The position numbers and the translations under genes were made by a program. The notes under the pieces were generated by a model. It had not been told where the DNA came from. It was given only the letters and a program-made list of their open reading frames with translations, and did no database searches. A stretch of 64,000 bases of DNA, from positions 79,818 to 143,817 of the forward strand of contig QUFC01000006.1 of assembly GCA_003478355.1 (NCBI GenBank). The letters are read 5' to 3'. Numbering within the stretch: position 1 is the stretch's first letter; each line of letters opens with the position of its first letter. Of this stretch, positions 47,461 to 56,473 are shown piece after piece. The DNA is from Lachnospiraceae bacterium AM48-27BH (GTDB taxonomy: Bacteria > Bacillota > Clostridia > Lachnospirales > Lachnospiraceae).

Positions 47461-48750
47461 ATGAACAATTACAGAATGGGAACAAAATGTGTGCAGGCTG
47501 GCTATACACCGGGCAACGGAGAACCAAGACAGGTTCCGATCATCCAATCCACGACCTTCAAGTACAGCACCAGCGAGGATATGGGCAAATTATTTGACTT
47601 AGAGGCAGAAGGCTATTTCTACACCAGACTGCAGAACCCGACCAACGACCATGTAGCAGCGAAGATCGCAGCGATGGAAGGCGGTACGGCAGCGATGCTG
47701 ACCTCCAGCGGTCAGGCGGCAAACTTCTTTGCCATGTTTAATATCTGCGAGTGCGGAGATCACATTGTAGCATCTTCTTCTATTTATGGAGGCACCTTCA
47801 ACCTGATCGCAGTGACTTTGGCGAAGATGGGAATTACCGCGACCTTTGTATCTCCAGATGCTTCTGAGGAAGAGTTAAATGCGGCATTTCAGCCAAATAC
47901 CAAACTGATGTTTGGTGAGACCATCGCCAATCCGGCGTTAACGGTTCTGGATATTGAACTGTTTGCCAAGGTAGCCCACGCTCACGGAGTTCCGCTGATC
48001 GTGGATAATACGTTCCCGACGCCGGTTAACTGCAGACCATTTGAATGGGGCGCTGATATTGTGACTCATTCTACCACCAAATATATGGATGGACATGGTG
48101 CGGCAGTAGGCGGAGCCATTGTGGATAGTGGAAGATTTGACTGGATGGCACACGCAGACAAGTATCCGGGTCTGTGTACACCAGATGAGAGCTATCATGG
48201 AATCACTTATGCGGAGAAATTTGGAAAAGAGGGCGCATTTATCACGAAATGTACCTCTCAGCTGATGAGAGATCTGGGCTGTATCCAGTCACCGCAGCAT
48301 GCGTTTATCCTGAATCTGGGACTGGAATCTTTGCATGTGAGAATGCCGAAGCATGTAGAAAATGGACAGGCGGTCGCTGAATTCTTAGAGAGCCATCCAA
48401 AGGTTGCTTACGTGAACTATCCGGGACTTCCATCCAGCCCATATTATGAGAGAGCGAAAAAATATATGCCAAACGGCGGCTGCGGCGTGGTTTCCTTTGG
48501 CTTAAAGGGTGGCCGTGAGGCAGCTTCGGTCTTCATGCAGAACCTGAAGCTTGGCGCCATTGAGACTCATGTAGCAGATGCAAGGACCTGCTGCTTAAAC
48601 CCGGCAACCTCCACTCACCGTCAGATGACCGATGAGCAGTTAAAGGAGGCAGGCGTACCGGCAGAACTGATCCGCATCAGTCTTGGGCTGGAGGATAAAG
48701 AAGATCTGATCGCAGATATCTCAAACGCATTGGATGCGATCAGAGATTAA
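47461..48750 (+). CDS. metY: O-acetylhomoserine sulfhydrylase (PLP-dependent)
   Basis: 429 residues of the Cys/Met metabolism PLP family. QVPIIQSTTFKY near 21-32, the phosphate-binding SSGQAANFF near 83-91, VDNTFPTPVNCRPFEWGAD, and the PLP lysine at about 207 in HSTTKYMDGHG. The length and the ADARTCCLNPATSTHRQM segment fit the MetY group rather than cystathionine gamma-synthase. It makes homocysteine (or methionine) from O-acetylhomoserine and a sulfur donor. No S-box or T-box leader is recognisable in the 165-base upstream region. Tail-to-tail with sdaAA, overlapping by 4 bases. Confidence 0.93.
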   Translation: MNNYRMGTKCVQAGYTPGNGEPRQVPIIQSTTFKYSTSEDMGKLFDLEAEGYFYTRLQNPTNDHVAAKIAAMEGGTAAMLTSSGQAANFFAMFNICECGDHIVASSSIYGGTFNLIAVTLAKMGITATFVSPDASEEELNAAFQPNTKLMFGETIANPALTVLDIELFAKVAHAHGVPLIVDNTFPTPVNCRPFEWGADIVTHSTTKYMDGHGAAVGGAIVDSGRFDWMAHADKYPGLCTPDESYHGITYAEKFGKEGAFITKCTSQLMRDLGCIQSPQHAFILNLGLESLHVRMPKHVENGQAVAEFLESHPKVAYVNYPGLPSSPYYERAKKYMPNGGCGVVSFGLKGGREAASVFMQNLKLGAIETHVADARTCCLNPATSTHRQMTDEQLKEAGVPAELIRISLGLEDKEDLIADISNALDAIRD

Positions 48751-49613
48751 TGGTGTCTGCACCTTGCACAGGCGGATGGGGCTGTGGCACATCCGCCCAG
48801 TGCAGTCTCGCGCAGCTCTGCCGGGAGTCTTCTTCCCACGGCATACATGGTATCCAGCATTTCATCAAATGGGATCAGCTGTGGGATGCCGGACAGAGAC
48901 ATCTCAGCTGCGATCAGGGCGTTAGCAACTCCGGCTGCGTTGCGGTTCTGACAGGGATATTCTACCAGGCCGCCTACCGGATCACAGACCAGCCCAAGCA
49001 TGTTCATCAGAACGGTGGAGGCAGCGTTTAAGCATTGCTCTGGAGTTCCGCCAAGAAGCTCTACAGCGGCAGAGGAGGCCATAGCGGAAGCAATCCCAAC
49101 TTCGGCCTGACAGCCGCCCACAGCTCCGGCAACGGTGGCATTGCGCATGGCCAGATAGCCGATCGCTCCGGCATTATAGAGCACCTGGATCATCGCTTCA
49201 TCGGAATATCCATATACCTCCTGAAGGGCAAGGAGCAGTCCAGGGACGATCCCGGCAGAGCCTGCAGTCGGGGCTGCTACGATCAGTCCCATGGAGGCGT
49301 TGGTCTCCAACACAGCCATGGCTCTGGTCATTGCTTTGTGGAGTACCTTACCGCACAGCTGCATTCCTGCGGCTTCATGAAGAGAAAGGCGTTTGGCTTC
49401 GCCTCCGATCAGACCGCCCATGGATGCGACCGGATGGTGGATGGGAGTAGAAGAGGAATCCTTCATGATCTCCAGCACCCGTTCCATTTTTGTATACAAT
49501 TCTTCCGGAGAACTTTCTGTTTCAGAAAGCTCCCGCTGTCTCATGACTTCTGAAATCATCAGTTTTTCGCTCTGGCTAAGCTCCAAAAGTTCCTTTGCAT
49601 TTTTGAAATCCAT
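48747..49613 (-). CDS. sdaAA: L-serine dehydratase, iron-sulfur dependent, alpha subunit
   Basis: About 288 residues from the ATG at 49613 (GAGG upstream); a TTG at 49628 adds five residues. SdaAA motifs: SSTPIHHPVASMGGLIGGEAK, IVAAPTAGSAGIVPG near 108-122, CQAEVGIASAMASSAA with one Fe-S cysteine, and CDPVGGLVEYPCQNRNAAG with two more. Together with the beta subunit just upstream it deaminates L-serine to pyruvate via an oxygen-sensitive 4Fe-4S cluster. Cys-rich tail (CATAPSACARC) is slightly unusual. Confidence 0.93.
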   Translation of the reverse strand: MDFKNAKELLELSQSEKLMISEVMRQRELSETESSPEELYTKMERVLEIMKDSSSTPIHHPVASMGGLIGGEAKRLSLHEAAGMQLCGKVLHKAMTRAMAVLETNASMGLIVAAPTAGSAGIVPGLLLALQEVYGYSDEAMIQVLYNAGAIGYLAMRNATVAGAVGGCQAEVGIASAMASSAAVELLGGTPEQCLNAASTVLMNMLGLVCDPVGGLVEYPCQNRNAAGVANALIAAEMSLSGIPQLIPFDEMLDTMYAVGRRLPAELRETALGGCATAPSACARCRHH

Positions 49614-49654
49614 AGTTTGCCTCGTCAATTGTTTTAATTTCTTAACATTTTCTC

Positions 49655-50322
49655 CTATATCTGCACCACCATCACATGCCGCACGTGATCATTGGCCCGC
49701 AGACTTTCTGCAATTCCCTCTGGAAGCCGTCCATCCGATTCCACGATGGTGTAAGCTGTATGCCCTTTTGATTCCCGGAACAACCGCATAAAGGCGATAT
49801 TCACACCCCGGTCACTCAGACACTTGGTAATATGGGCCACCACGCCCGGGCGGTCCAGATGGATCACGATCACTGCGCTGTATTCACCGGTGAATCCACC
49901 TTTACCTGATTGATCCGCACGATCCGTACCTTGCCGCCGCCTAAAGACTCGCCCCGGACAGTCATCGTCTGACCGGAGGCATTGACCATGGAAATATCCA
50001 CGGTGTTCGGATGGACATCGGTTTCAAGCTCATTAGGTGTAAAAGAGTAAGCGATTCCCTGTTCTGAAGCCAGATCAAAGGAATCCCGGATCCGCATATC
50101 ATCGGTATCAAATCCCATGATTCCGCCAAGCAGCGCCCGGTCCGTACCATGACCGTGATACGTCCTGGCAAAAGAACCGTAGAGAGTAAAATCCACTTTC
50201 ACTACAGAGCCCCCGATCATTTTCTGGGCCAGAAATCCGATCCGCGCAGCTCCTGCCGTGTGGGAACTGGAAGGCCCGATCATGTTAGGGCCAAGTACAT
50301 CAAAAACACTGATAAAGGACAT
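49655..50322 (-). CDS. sdaAB: L-serine dehydratase, iron-sulfur dependent, beta subunit (frameshifted)
   Basis: About 222 residues read across one break. N-terminal VFDVLGPNMIGPSSSHTAGAARIG is the family signature; the C-terminal ACT domain (VIVIHLDRPGVVAHITKCLSD, in parts) binds regulatory ligand. The frame is lost at plus-strand AA 49893-49894: one more base on the coding strand converts VDSPVNTAQ-stop into VDFTGEYSAVIVIHLD. AGGAGG lies 11 bases before the ATG. Operon order guaD-sdaAB-sdaAA. Confidence 0.92.
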
Positions 50323-50351
50323 GCGGGTTCACGCCTCCTAAACGAAGAAAA

Positions 50352-51674
50352 TTAAGCCTGATAAACACAGGTTCCCTGGATAAATTTAGCGGTTACAGTA
50401 TCTGCAGTATACAGCCATAAAATACGCTGGAAACGATCCTGTACCGGACGTTCCACAAAATCAGCCAGAGCTGCATCGTCCAGGACTACAGCATCAAATT
50501 CATAATCCGGCTCAAAGCTGCCGACCTTTCCGAAGAATGATCCACCGCCTTTGGTAGCGAGATAAAAGGCATTGGCAACGGTCAGGAAGTTCTTTTTGGC
50601 AAAAGGATCGCCATTCCGCTCTGTAAAGCACCAGCGCAGCTTGCTGGCCTGGATGGCATCAGTCATGGTCCGTAACAGATTTAAGTTATAGCCGCCTGCC
50701 ATGTCAGTGCCCAGACCGACACGGATACCGTCATGCACCATCTGAAGGATCGGAGCAACGCCATTGGCAGCATTGGTGTTGGACTGGGGACAATGTGCGA
50801 CCAGGACATTGCGGTGCTTGATCAGTTCATATTCCGCTTCATTGGGATGCACCACATGGGCCATGACAGCTGGCTGCCTGCTTCCTAATAAGTCGTACAT
50901 GTCATAAGCTTCACCGTAGCAGGAGAGACCGGGTTTTAACTGCTTGACCCATTCGATCTCATCCAGACCCTCTGAAAGGTGTGACTGGACTGGTACCTGA
51001 TATTTTTCGGAAAGCACCTGTAAACCTTCCATACATGCATCGGTACAGGTTGGGGTATAACGTGGAGTCAGAATCGGCTTTACCTGTCCATATCCGGTTT
51101 CGGTTTCTTTCAGCCAGCGTTCGGTCTCTTTCAGGGTCTCTTCCGTCGTTTCCTGGAGACCAAAGCGGGAGTTACGGTCCATATTTAATTTGCCCACGTA
51201 AGCGCTGAAGCCTGCATCTGCCAGCTTACGCATCAGAAGCTCGGTTGCAGGGCGGTGAATAGTGGCAAAAATAGAGGCTCTGGTAGTGGTAGTTGTTTTC
51301 AACAGATCATCAACAAAGCGGCCATAAGCTTTGTCTGCATATTCCAGATCTGCATACCGGCTTTCCTCTGGAAATGAATAGCGGTCAAACCAGGTTTCCC
51401 ATTCGGAATTGCAGTCCAAAAGCATTCCGAGACCACGGAAACCATACTGAGGTGCATGGACATGCATATCACACATGCCGGGAATGATAAATTTGTCAGA
51501 AAAGTCCAATACAGGAATTTCCTGGTATTCCTCTGGTAATTCATGGAAAATACCTACAGATCTTCCATCTTTACAGATGACATATTCATTCTCGTGATAT
51601 TCCATATGATCAAAATCTGGTGTATGAACGATAATACCCTTTAATGCAAATGTGCGATTCTTGAAAAATTCCAT
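50352..51674 (-). CDS. guaD: Guanine deaminase
   Basis: About 440 residues from ATG 51674 (AGGAAAGGAA upstream; the earlier ATG at 51734 lacks a site). Amidohydrolase fold with zinc motif GMCDMHVHAPQYGFRGLG near 87-104, the guanine deaminase signature, then QSHLSEG, MAHVVHPNEAE and LGTDMAGG carrying later His/Asp ligands. It converts guanine to xanthine. Xanthine phosphoribosyltransferase is encoded at 61.5 kb, so the window holds two steps of purine salvage. Co-directional with the serine dehydratase genes, 29 bases apart. Confidence 0.93.
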   Translation of the reverse strand: MEFFKNRTFALKGIIVHTPDFDHMEYHENEYVICKDGRSVGIFHELPEEYQEIPVLDFSDKFIIPGMCDMHVHAPQYGFRGLGMLLDCNSEWETWFDRYSFPEESRYADLEYADKAYGRFVDDLLKTTTTTRASIFATIHRPATELLMRKLADAGFSAYVGKLNMDRNSRFGLQETTEETLKETERWLKETETGYGQVKPILTPRYTPTCTDACMEGLQVLSEKYQVPVQSHLSEGLDEIEWVKQLKPGLSCYGEAYDMYDLLGSRQPAVMAHVVHPNEAEYELIKHRNVLVAHCPQSNTNAANGVAPILQMVHDGIRVGLGTDMAGGYNLNLLRTMTDAIQASKLRWCFTERNGDPFAKKNFLTVANAFYLATKGGGSFFGKVGSFEPDYEFDAVVLDDAALADFVERPVQDRFQRILWLYTADTVTAKFIQGTCVYQA

Positions 51675-51776
51675 GATAAAATTCCTTTCCTGTCCGGCGC
51701 AGTTTTGCGTTGGTATATTTAATAGCTTTAACATAGCACATCAGACTTTTCTGTGCAAGAAAAATCAACAGGAAAC

Positions 51777-51811
51777 AAAAAATGCGGTTCACTTGTTATC
51801 GTGAACCGCAT
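51777..51811 (-). terminator. Terminator of the rubrerythrin gene
   Basis: Reverse strand ATGCGGTTCAC pairs perfectly with GTGAACCGCAT, followed by TTTTTT. Confidence 0.92.
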
Positions 51812-51828
51812 CAGCTGTATTCAGAAGA

Positions 51829-52371
51829 TTAACCAAAGTATCTCTTTAACAGACCCTCGAATGCTCTGCCATGACGAGCCTCGTCTTTTGCCATCTCATG
51901 AACGGTATCATGGATTGCGTCTAAGTTCAGCTCTTTTGCTCTCTTAGCCAGATCAAACTTACCAGCAGTAGCGCCATTCTCAGCCTCAACTCTTAATTCC
52001 AGGTTCTTCTTGGTGGAGTTGGTAACGACTTCGCCTAATAACTCAGCAAATTTTGCTGCGTGCTCAGCCTCTTCGTAAGCTGCTTTCTCATAATACAGAC
52101 CAACCTCTGGATAGCCCTCTCTGTGAGCAACTCTTGCCATAGCCAGATACATACCAACTTCAGAACACTCGCCCTCGAAGTTTGCTCTTAAATCAGCCAT
52201 GATATCTTCACGGGAGCCCTGTGCAACGCCAACTACATGCTCAGCAGCCCATGTTCTCTCTTCTGTCTGCTCGATGAACTTGGAAGCTGGAGCTTTACAA
52301 ATTGGACAAAACTCTGGTGCGTTCTCTCCCTCATAAACATATCCGCATACTGTACAAACCCATTTCTTCAT
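51829..52371 (-). CDS. rbr: Rubrerythrin with N-terminal rubredoxin domain
   Basis: About 180 residues from ATG 52371 (AAGGAGATC upstream); the longer frame in front covers the promoter. The N-terminal rubredoxin-like iron site is Cys6, Cys9, Cys22, Cys25 (VCTVCGY ... FCPICKAP). A ferritin-like di-iron domain follows, with [17 protein letters not shown] and [17 protein letters not shown], then [16 protein letters not shown]. This reversed order is common in clostridia, where the protein reduces hydrogen peroxide. Preceded by a near-consensus promoter overlapped by a palindrome, just behind a PerR-like gene. Confidence 0.95.
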   Translation of the reverse strand: MKKWVCTVCGYVYEGENAPEFCPICKAPASKFIEQTEERTWAAEHVVGVAQGSREDIMADLRANFEGECSEVGMYLAMARVAHREGYPEVGLYYEKAAYEEAEHAAKFAELLGEVVTNSTKKNLELRVEAENGATAGKFDLAKRAKELNLDAIHDTVHEMAKDEARHGRAFEGLLKRYFG

Positions 52372-52438
52372 AATGATGATCTCCTTTTCTTTTTTAATAT
52401 GATGTGTTGTTTTATTGACCCTTGAATTAATAATAGTA

Positions 52439-52456
52439 ATTGTTACTGATAACAAT
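52439..52456. promoter_or_regulatory. Operator-like palindrome at the rubrerythrin promoter
   Basis: ATTGTTACTGATAACAAT: 7-base arms around CTGA, lying on the -10/+1 region of the rbr promoter. Related in sequence (GTTACT/GATAAC) to the palindrome before perR at 52879-52895. Fits a Fur/PerR-type box. Confidence 0.65.
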
Positions 52457-52482
52457 ATACACTAACAAAATGTATTTGTCAA
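52454..52482 (-). promoter_or_regulatory. rbr: Promoter of rubrerythrin
   Basis: Reverse strand TTGACA (52482-52477), 17-base spacer, TATATT (52459-52454). The -35 lies inside the last codons of perR. Confidence 0.85.
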
Positions 52483-52857
52483 GCACTTCTTGCATAAACC
52501 GTAGAAATAAGTGGTGTGGGTATCGATCCGGCCGTCGCAGTGTTCCTGGGCGGATTCATTGAGTCCGGGGAAGGTATCCATTTCCAGATCAGACACGGCG
52601 CCGCAATGTCTGCATACAAAATGGTAGTGTGGGCTGGTATCTGCGTCGAACCGGTCCGGTCCATTGCCGCAGGTCAGCTTCTGGATCTCGCCCAGATCTA
52701 CTAAAAGATTTAAGTTGCGGTAGACGGTTCCAAGACTGATGTTGGGAAATTCCTCCCGGATACTCATATAGACAGCGTCTGCGGTCGGATGATCACGGCG
52801 TCCCATTAGACAGGTCTTGATCGAATCCCGTTGTTTGCTATGTTTGATCGCTTTCAT
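52462..52857 (-). CDS. perR: Fur family repressor, PerR-like
   Basis: 131 residues. N-terminal winged helix with HPTADAVYMSIREEFPNISLGTVYRNLNLLVDLGEI; metal-binding HYHFVCRHCGAVSDLE (about 88-103) and a second CxxC near the end (GLCKKC), together forming the structural zinc site. Length and position next to rubrerythrin favour PerR (peroxide sensing) over Fur or Zur, but the sensing residues do not settle this. Start 52857 with AGAGGAG upstream. Probably represses itself and rbr through the palindromes at 52879-52895 and 52439-52456. Confidence 0.88.
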   Translation of the reverse strand: MKAIKHSKQRDSIKTCLMGRRDHPTADAVYMSIREEFPNISLGTVYRNLNLLVDLGEIQKLTCGNGPDRFDADTSPHYHFVCRHCGAVSDLEMDTFPGLNESAQEHCDGRIDTHTTYFYGLCKKCLTNTFC

Positions 52858-52878
52858 TCGAACTCCTCTTAATAAAAA

Positions 52879-52895
52879 TGATAACAGTTACTATC
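52879..52895. promoter_or_regulatory. Operator-like palindrome before perR
   Basis: TGATAACAGTTACTATC, close to a 7-1-7 Fur/PerR box (TGATAAC-A-GTTACTA). It covers the expected start site just downstream of the -10. Confidence 0.6.
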
Positions 52896-52898
52896 TTT

Positions 52899-52926
52899 AT
52901 TATAGCAGAAGCTCGAATGAAGTCAA
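52899..52926 (-). promoter_or_regulatory. perR: Promoter of perR
   Basis: Reverse strand TTGACT (52926-52921), 16-base spacer, TATAAT (52904-52899). Confidence 0.82.
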
Positions 52927-52951
52927 TAGATAGGTCGAAAAATGATACAAA

Positions 52952-53890
52952 TTACAAGGTTTCTTTAGCAATCCGAATGAATTCTTTGGTTGCCTGGGAC
53001 ATATAATGTCCCTTGTGGTAGCCGATTCCCAGAACGCCATGTGCTTTCGGGTAATTCAGGGAATAGAAGTTTAACCCGGTTTTGTTTTCCAGATTATTCT
53101 GGAATACCTCGTGGCTGGAGATGAACATCTTTGGGTAGAATGTAATTCCCATGCCTTTGGCAGCCAGCGCCAGGACCGTCTCGATGTTTTCAGTTTCCAG
53201 GATGATTTTGGGCGTGATCTGTGCCTCCTCGAACATCTCATCTGCCAGAGTGCGGACCCGGTTGCCGGGATTGATTAGGAGAAATGGACAGTTCTGCAAA
53301 AGACGAAGATCGGCATTGGTGAGCAATTGTTCTTTTATCTTTTCCACCTGCCCCGGATAAGCGTGCTCCAGCACTTTATTAGGGACTGCCAGAAGAATTT
53401 CCTCATCACACAGGGGGACTGTCTCGATGTTTTCTACCTTAAATGGAAGCATACCGATGATCAGGTCGATCTCACCGTGGAGCAGTCCGGCATCCAGCTC
53501 ACTGGAATTGCCCTCGATCAGCTGCAGATCAATGTTGGGGAATTGTTCCTTATATAATGGAAGAATTTCTGGAAGGATCTTGCGCCCACGGGTGTGTGAC
53601 ATACCGATGATCAGCTTGCCTTTGGAGAAATCCTTGATATCAGCGATCTCATGGTAGGTCTCTTCCCGCAGTTCCAGGATCTCTCTGGCCCGCTTTTCCA
53701 GAACCTGTCCTGCATAAGTTAAGGTCAGCGGGGTGGTGCGGTGAAATAAAGCAATATCAAACTCCTTTTCCAGGTTGGAAATATGGTTGCTCAGGGACTG
53801 CTGGGAAATGTAGAGTCGTTTGGCAGCTTTTGTAAAGTTTAGTTCCTCTGCAGCCACAAGAAAATATTCCAGATTCAGAAAATTGATCAT
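52952..53890 (-). CDS. LysR family transcriptional regulator
   Basis: 312 residues. N-terminal helix-turn-helix NLEYFLVAAEELNFTKAAKRLYISQQSLSNHISNLEKEF (parts of residues 5-44), then the two-lobed effector-binding domain typical of LysR proteins. Thirteen bases after the PHP hydrolase gene on the same strand, so probably one operon. Target and inducer unknown. Confidence 0.92.
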   Translation of the reverse strand: MINFLNLEYFLVAAEELNFTKAAKRLYISQQSLSNHISNLEKEFDIALFHRTTPLTLTYAGQVLEKRAREILELREETYHEIADIKDFSKGKLIIGMSHTRGRKILPEILPLYKEQFPNIDLQLIEGNSSELDAGLLHGEIDLIIGMLPFKVENIETVPLCDEEILLAVPNKVLEHAYPGQVEKIKEQLLTNADLRLLQNCPFLLINPGNRVRTLADEMFEEAQITPKIILETENIETVLALAAKGMGITFYPKMFISSHEVFQNNLENKTGLNFYSLNYPKAHGVLGIGYHKGHYMSQATKEFIRIAKETL

Positions 53891-53902
53891 AGGGGCCTCC
53901 GT

Positions 53903-54643
53903 TTATTCTTCTTCATCCTGCTTCAGAACAGCAGGAATATAAGCAGCCAGTTTTTCAATGGAAGTGTTTACTACCAGTTCCTCCGGGAAATTCAGTTCCT
54001 GTAACAGCTTGTGTGCCCGGCGGTGATTGCCTGCGTCTTCAGCAATATGGGCATCACTGTCCAGGATGATCGGTGTTTTGTAGTGCATGCAGCGCTCTAA
54101 CAGATCACGGCAGTTTTCAATCGCATGAGGCCGTCCATCTGTGGGATGTAAGGAAGAGTTATTTAACTCCAGTAAAACGTGATGTTCTTTCGCGGCAGCA
54201 GCCAGAGTGTCATGATCATATGGAAAACGTCCGTCATCCGGGTGCCCGATGATCTTTACGTGTGGATTTTTCAGCACACCCAGGTAAGCGGCAGTGTTCT
54301 GTGCTATGGTGCCGCAGGTGTAGCACTGCGGGTGAATGCTGGCAATGGCATAATCAAGCAGGCTTAAGGTGCTTTCCCTTAAATCCACAGAGCCCTGGTA
54401 GTCAATGATATCCACCTCGCAGCCCATCAACAGCCGCAGCCCGAATAAATGCTTTGGGATGACTTTAAAATTCTTAAAGTAGACTTCATTGCAGGTACCC
54501 TGGATACCTCCCGGTGCATGATCCGTGGAACCGAAGACCTTCATGCCGTGATCAGCGGCAGCCCGTGCCATTTCATATAAGGTATTGTAAGCATGTCCGC
54601 TGACAATGGTATGTGTGTGCAGATCCATAATATCGTTTATCAT
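53903..54643 (-). CDS. PHP domain phosphatase/hydrolase (YcdX-like)
   Basis: About 246 residues from ATG 54643, with TGAGG upstream and the usual YcdX-type length; the frame up to 54709 lies in a repeat region. Metal-binding DLHTHT near residue 6, STDHAPGG near 38, EVDIIDYQG near 74, ASIHP near 99, IIGHPDDGR, and SDAHIAEDAG near the end supply the trinuclear zinc ligands of PHP enzymes. A phosphoesterase by family; substrate unknown. Confidence 0.88.
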   Translation of the reverse strand: MINDIMDLHTHTIVSGHAYNTLYEMARAAADHGMKVFGSTDHAPGGIQGTCNEVYFKNFKVIPKHLFGLRLLMGCEVDIIDYQGSVDLRESTLSLLDYAIASIHPQCYTCGTIAQNTAAYLGVLKNPHVKIIGHPDDGRFPYDHDTLAAAAKEHHVLLELNNSSLHPTDGRPHAIENCRDLLERCMHYKTPIILDSDAHIAEDAGNHRRAHKLLQELNFPEELVVNTSIEKLAAYIPAVLKQDEEE

Positions 54644-54681
54644 GATAATCAACCTCATAAAATTCGTATTTGACGATACCA

Positions 54682-54867
54682 GGGTCAAAAGGTCAGAAGT
54701 TCGACGCAAGCTTGCTTGCAGGAGAAATTTTGGCCTTGGGACCCGCTAAAACATGAGTAAGTAGCCATTTTTCAAAGAAAATGAGCGAATTACGAATGTT
54801 TTGAGGATTGCGAGAGCACGTAGTGCAGAGCAATCCGGTATCAGAGGGGGCAAAAGCTTTTGACCCC
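54682..54867. repeat. Inverted-repeat-bounded intergenic element, ~186 bases
   Basis: GGGTCAAAAG (54682-54691) and CTTTTGACCC (54857-54866) form exact terminal inverted repeats. Inside are a palindrome GCAAGCTTGC near 54717 and a two-tier hairpin GGATTGC/GCAATCC with inner GCACGTAGTGC near 54806-54835. No coding frame is convincing. It looks like a MITE-sized or structured intergenic repeat. It fills most of the 357-base gap between the PHP gene and the S1 gene. Confidence 0.6.
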
Positions 54868-55000
54868 AACATCATTTGCTTAAACTATATCACATTTTTT
54901 TTCGGAAAAACAGTAGGTGAATTGGTGAAAATGTGGTAAACTAGATTGCAGTGATGGGAATCTCATTTCCTATTAAAAAAATGTATCAGGAGGCTGTATT

Positions 55001-55738
55001 ATGAGCGAAGAGATGAAGAATGAAAAAGTCCAGGAGACCATGGAAGATTTTGCCGCAGAGTTAGAGGCATCCTATAAAGAGTATGATGAGAAACGCAGCC
55101 AGGCATATGTGGCAGACGAGACTCCGGATGCTGAAAAATGGCAGGAAGTAAAGCAGCTTCAGGCAGATCATGCGGTTGTGAACGTAAAGATCAAAGAGAT
55201 CGTGAAGGGCGGGGCAGTGGCTTATTTAGATGAGTTACGTGCATTTATCCCAGCGTCCCAGCTGTCCTTAGAGTATGTGGAGAAATTAGAGGACTGGGTT
55301 GGCAGACACATCGAGGCGTATATCATCACTGCAGATCCGGAGAATAAGAAGCTGGTTCTGTCTGCGAAAGAGTTATTAAAAGAGCGCAGAGATGCAGAAG
55401 TGAAAGAGAAGATGGGCGCGTTCAAAGCTGGCCAGGTAGTAGAGGGTACCGTTGAGAGCCTGAAAGACTACGGTGCATTCGTAGAACTGACGGATGGTGT
55501 GACTGGACTGCTCCATATTTCCCAGATCAGCAACCAGAGGATCAAACATCCTGGCGTTGTCCTGAAGGAAGGACAGAAGGTAAAAGTAAAGATCTTATCC
55601 GTAGCAGATGGTAAGATCAGCTTAAGTATGAAAGCCTTAGAGGCAGATGAGCAGGAAGAGCCGGTTGATTTCCATTATGAGAGCACCGGAGAGGCTGCTA
55701 CAGGTCTTGGAGATCTGTTAAAAAATTTGAAATTCTAA
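55001..55738 (+). CDS. S1 domain RNA-binding protein
   Basis: 245 residues. Acidic N-terminus (1-45), then two S1/OB-fold repeats: about 60-125 (degenerate) and about 143-215 with the consensus GQVVEGTVESLKDYGAFVEL and GLLHISQIS. The second half resembles repeats of ribosomal protein S1 / RpsA-like proteins in Firmicutes; too short to be bS1 itself. Probably binds RNA in translation or decay. Extended -10 TGGTAAACT at 54935-54942 lies upstream. Followed at 23 bases by the alarmone synthetase. Confidence 0.88.
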   Translation: MSEEMKNEKVQETMEDFAAELEASYKEYDEKRSQAYVADETPDAEKWQEVKQLQADHAVVNVKIKEIVKGGAVAYLDELRAFIPASQLSLEYVEKLEDWVGRHIEAYIITADPENKKLVLSAKELLKERRDAEVKEKMGAFKAGQVVEGTVESLKDYGAFVELTDGVTGLLHISQISNQRIKHPGVVLKEGQKVKVKILSVADGKISLSMKALEADEQEEPVDFHYESTGEAATGLGDLLKNLKF

Positions 55739-55761
55739 TGTGACACGAGGAGGGATAGTGA

Positions 55762-56445
55762 ATGGAAAATATCCCCAAAAACTATGATCAGATCGATCAG
55801 TGGAAGTCGCTGATGTTTTTATATAGTTCAGCGTTAAAAGAAATCAATGTAAAGATCGAGATCCTGAATAATGAGTTTATCCAGATCTACAACTATAATC
55901 CCATCGAACATGTCAAATCCCGTTTAAAAACGCCGGAAAGTATCGTTAAGAAGCTGAAACGCATGGGTGCAGAGGTCAATGTGGTCAATATGACGGAAAA
56001 GATCAGTGATATCGCGGGTATCCGTATCATCTGTTCTTTTACGTCAGATATTTACCAGATTGCCGACATGATCTCCAGACAGAGGGATGTGACGGTCCTT
56101 TACATCAAAGATTACATCAAGAATCCAAAACCGAATGGTTACAAAAGCTATCATATGGTAGTGACGATCCCGGTTTATCTGACGGATGGGCCGGTGGAGA
56201 CCAAGGTGGAGATCCAGATCCGGACGGTGGCCATGGATTTCTGGGCCAGTCTGGAGCATAAGATCTATTACAAATCAGATTTTGAGGCGCCGGACTATCT
56301 GCAGCGGGAATTAAAGGCCTGCGCTGATGTGGTGGATATGTTAGACGCCAAGATGTTTTCCTTAAATCAGGCGATTCTGGAGTGGAATCGCAGAGATGAT
56401 GGAAAGCAGGAAGAAAAAGAACCGGAAAAGTCAGAAATTACATAA
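55762..56445 (+). CDS. Small alarmone synthetase (RelQ/RelP type, (p)ppGpp synthetase)
   Basis: 227 residues containing only the RelA/SpoT synthetase domain, with no hydrolase or regulatory domains. Motifs: RLKTPESIVKKLKR near 54-67, DIAGIRIICSF near 87-97, KPNGYKSYHM near 123-132, and VEIQIRT near 149-155 with the catalytic Glu. It makes (p)ppGpp from GTP/GDP and ATP. C-terminal tail is charged. GAGGAGGGATAGTG ribosome site. Confidence 0.92.
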   Translation: MENIPKNYDQIDQWKSLMFLYSSALKEINVKIEILNNEFIQIYNYNPIEHVKSRLKTPESIVKKLKRMGAEVNVVNMTEKISDIAGIRIICSFTSDIYQIADMISRQRDVTVLYIKDYIKNPKPNGYKSYHMVVTIPVYLTDGPVETKVEIQIRTVAMDFWASLEHKIYYKSDFEAPDYLQRELKACADVVDMLDAKMFSLNQAILEWNRRDDGKQEEKEPEKSEIT

Positions 56446-56473
56446 CTTAATGAAGAAAAGAGATGGAGCACTT

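Noticed and set aside
49035..49553. Plus-strand frame of 172 codons opposite sdaAA
   Set aside because: Shadow of the serine dehydratase gene; composition and lack of motifs show it is not real.
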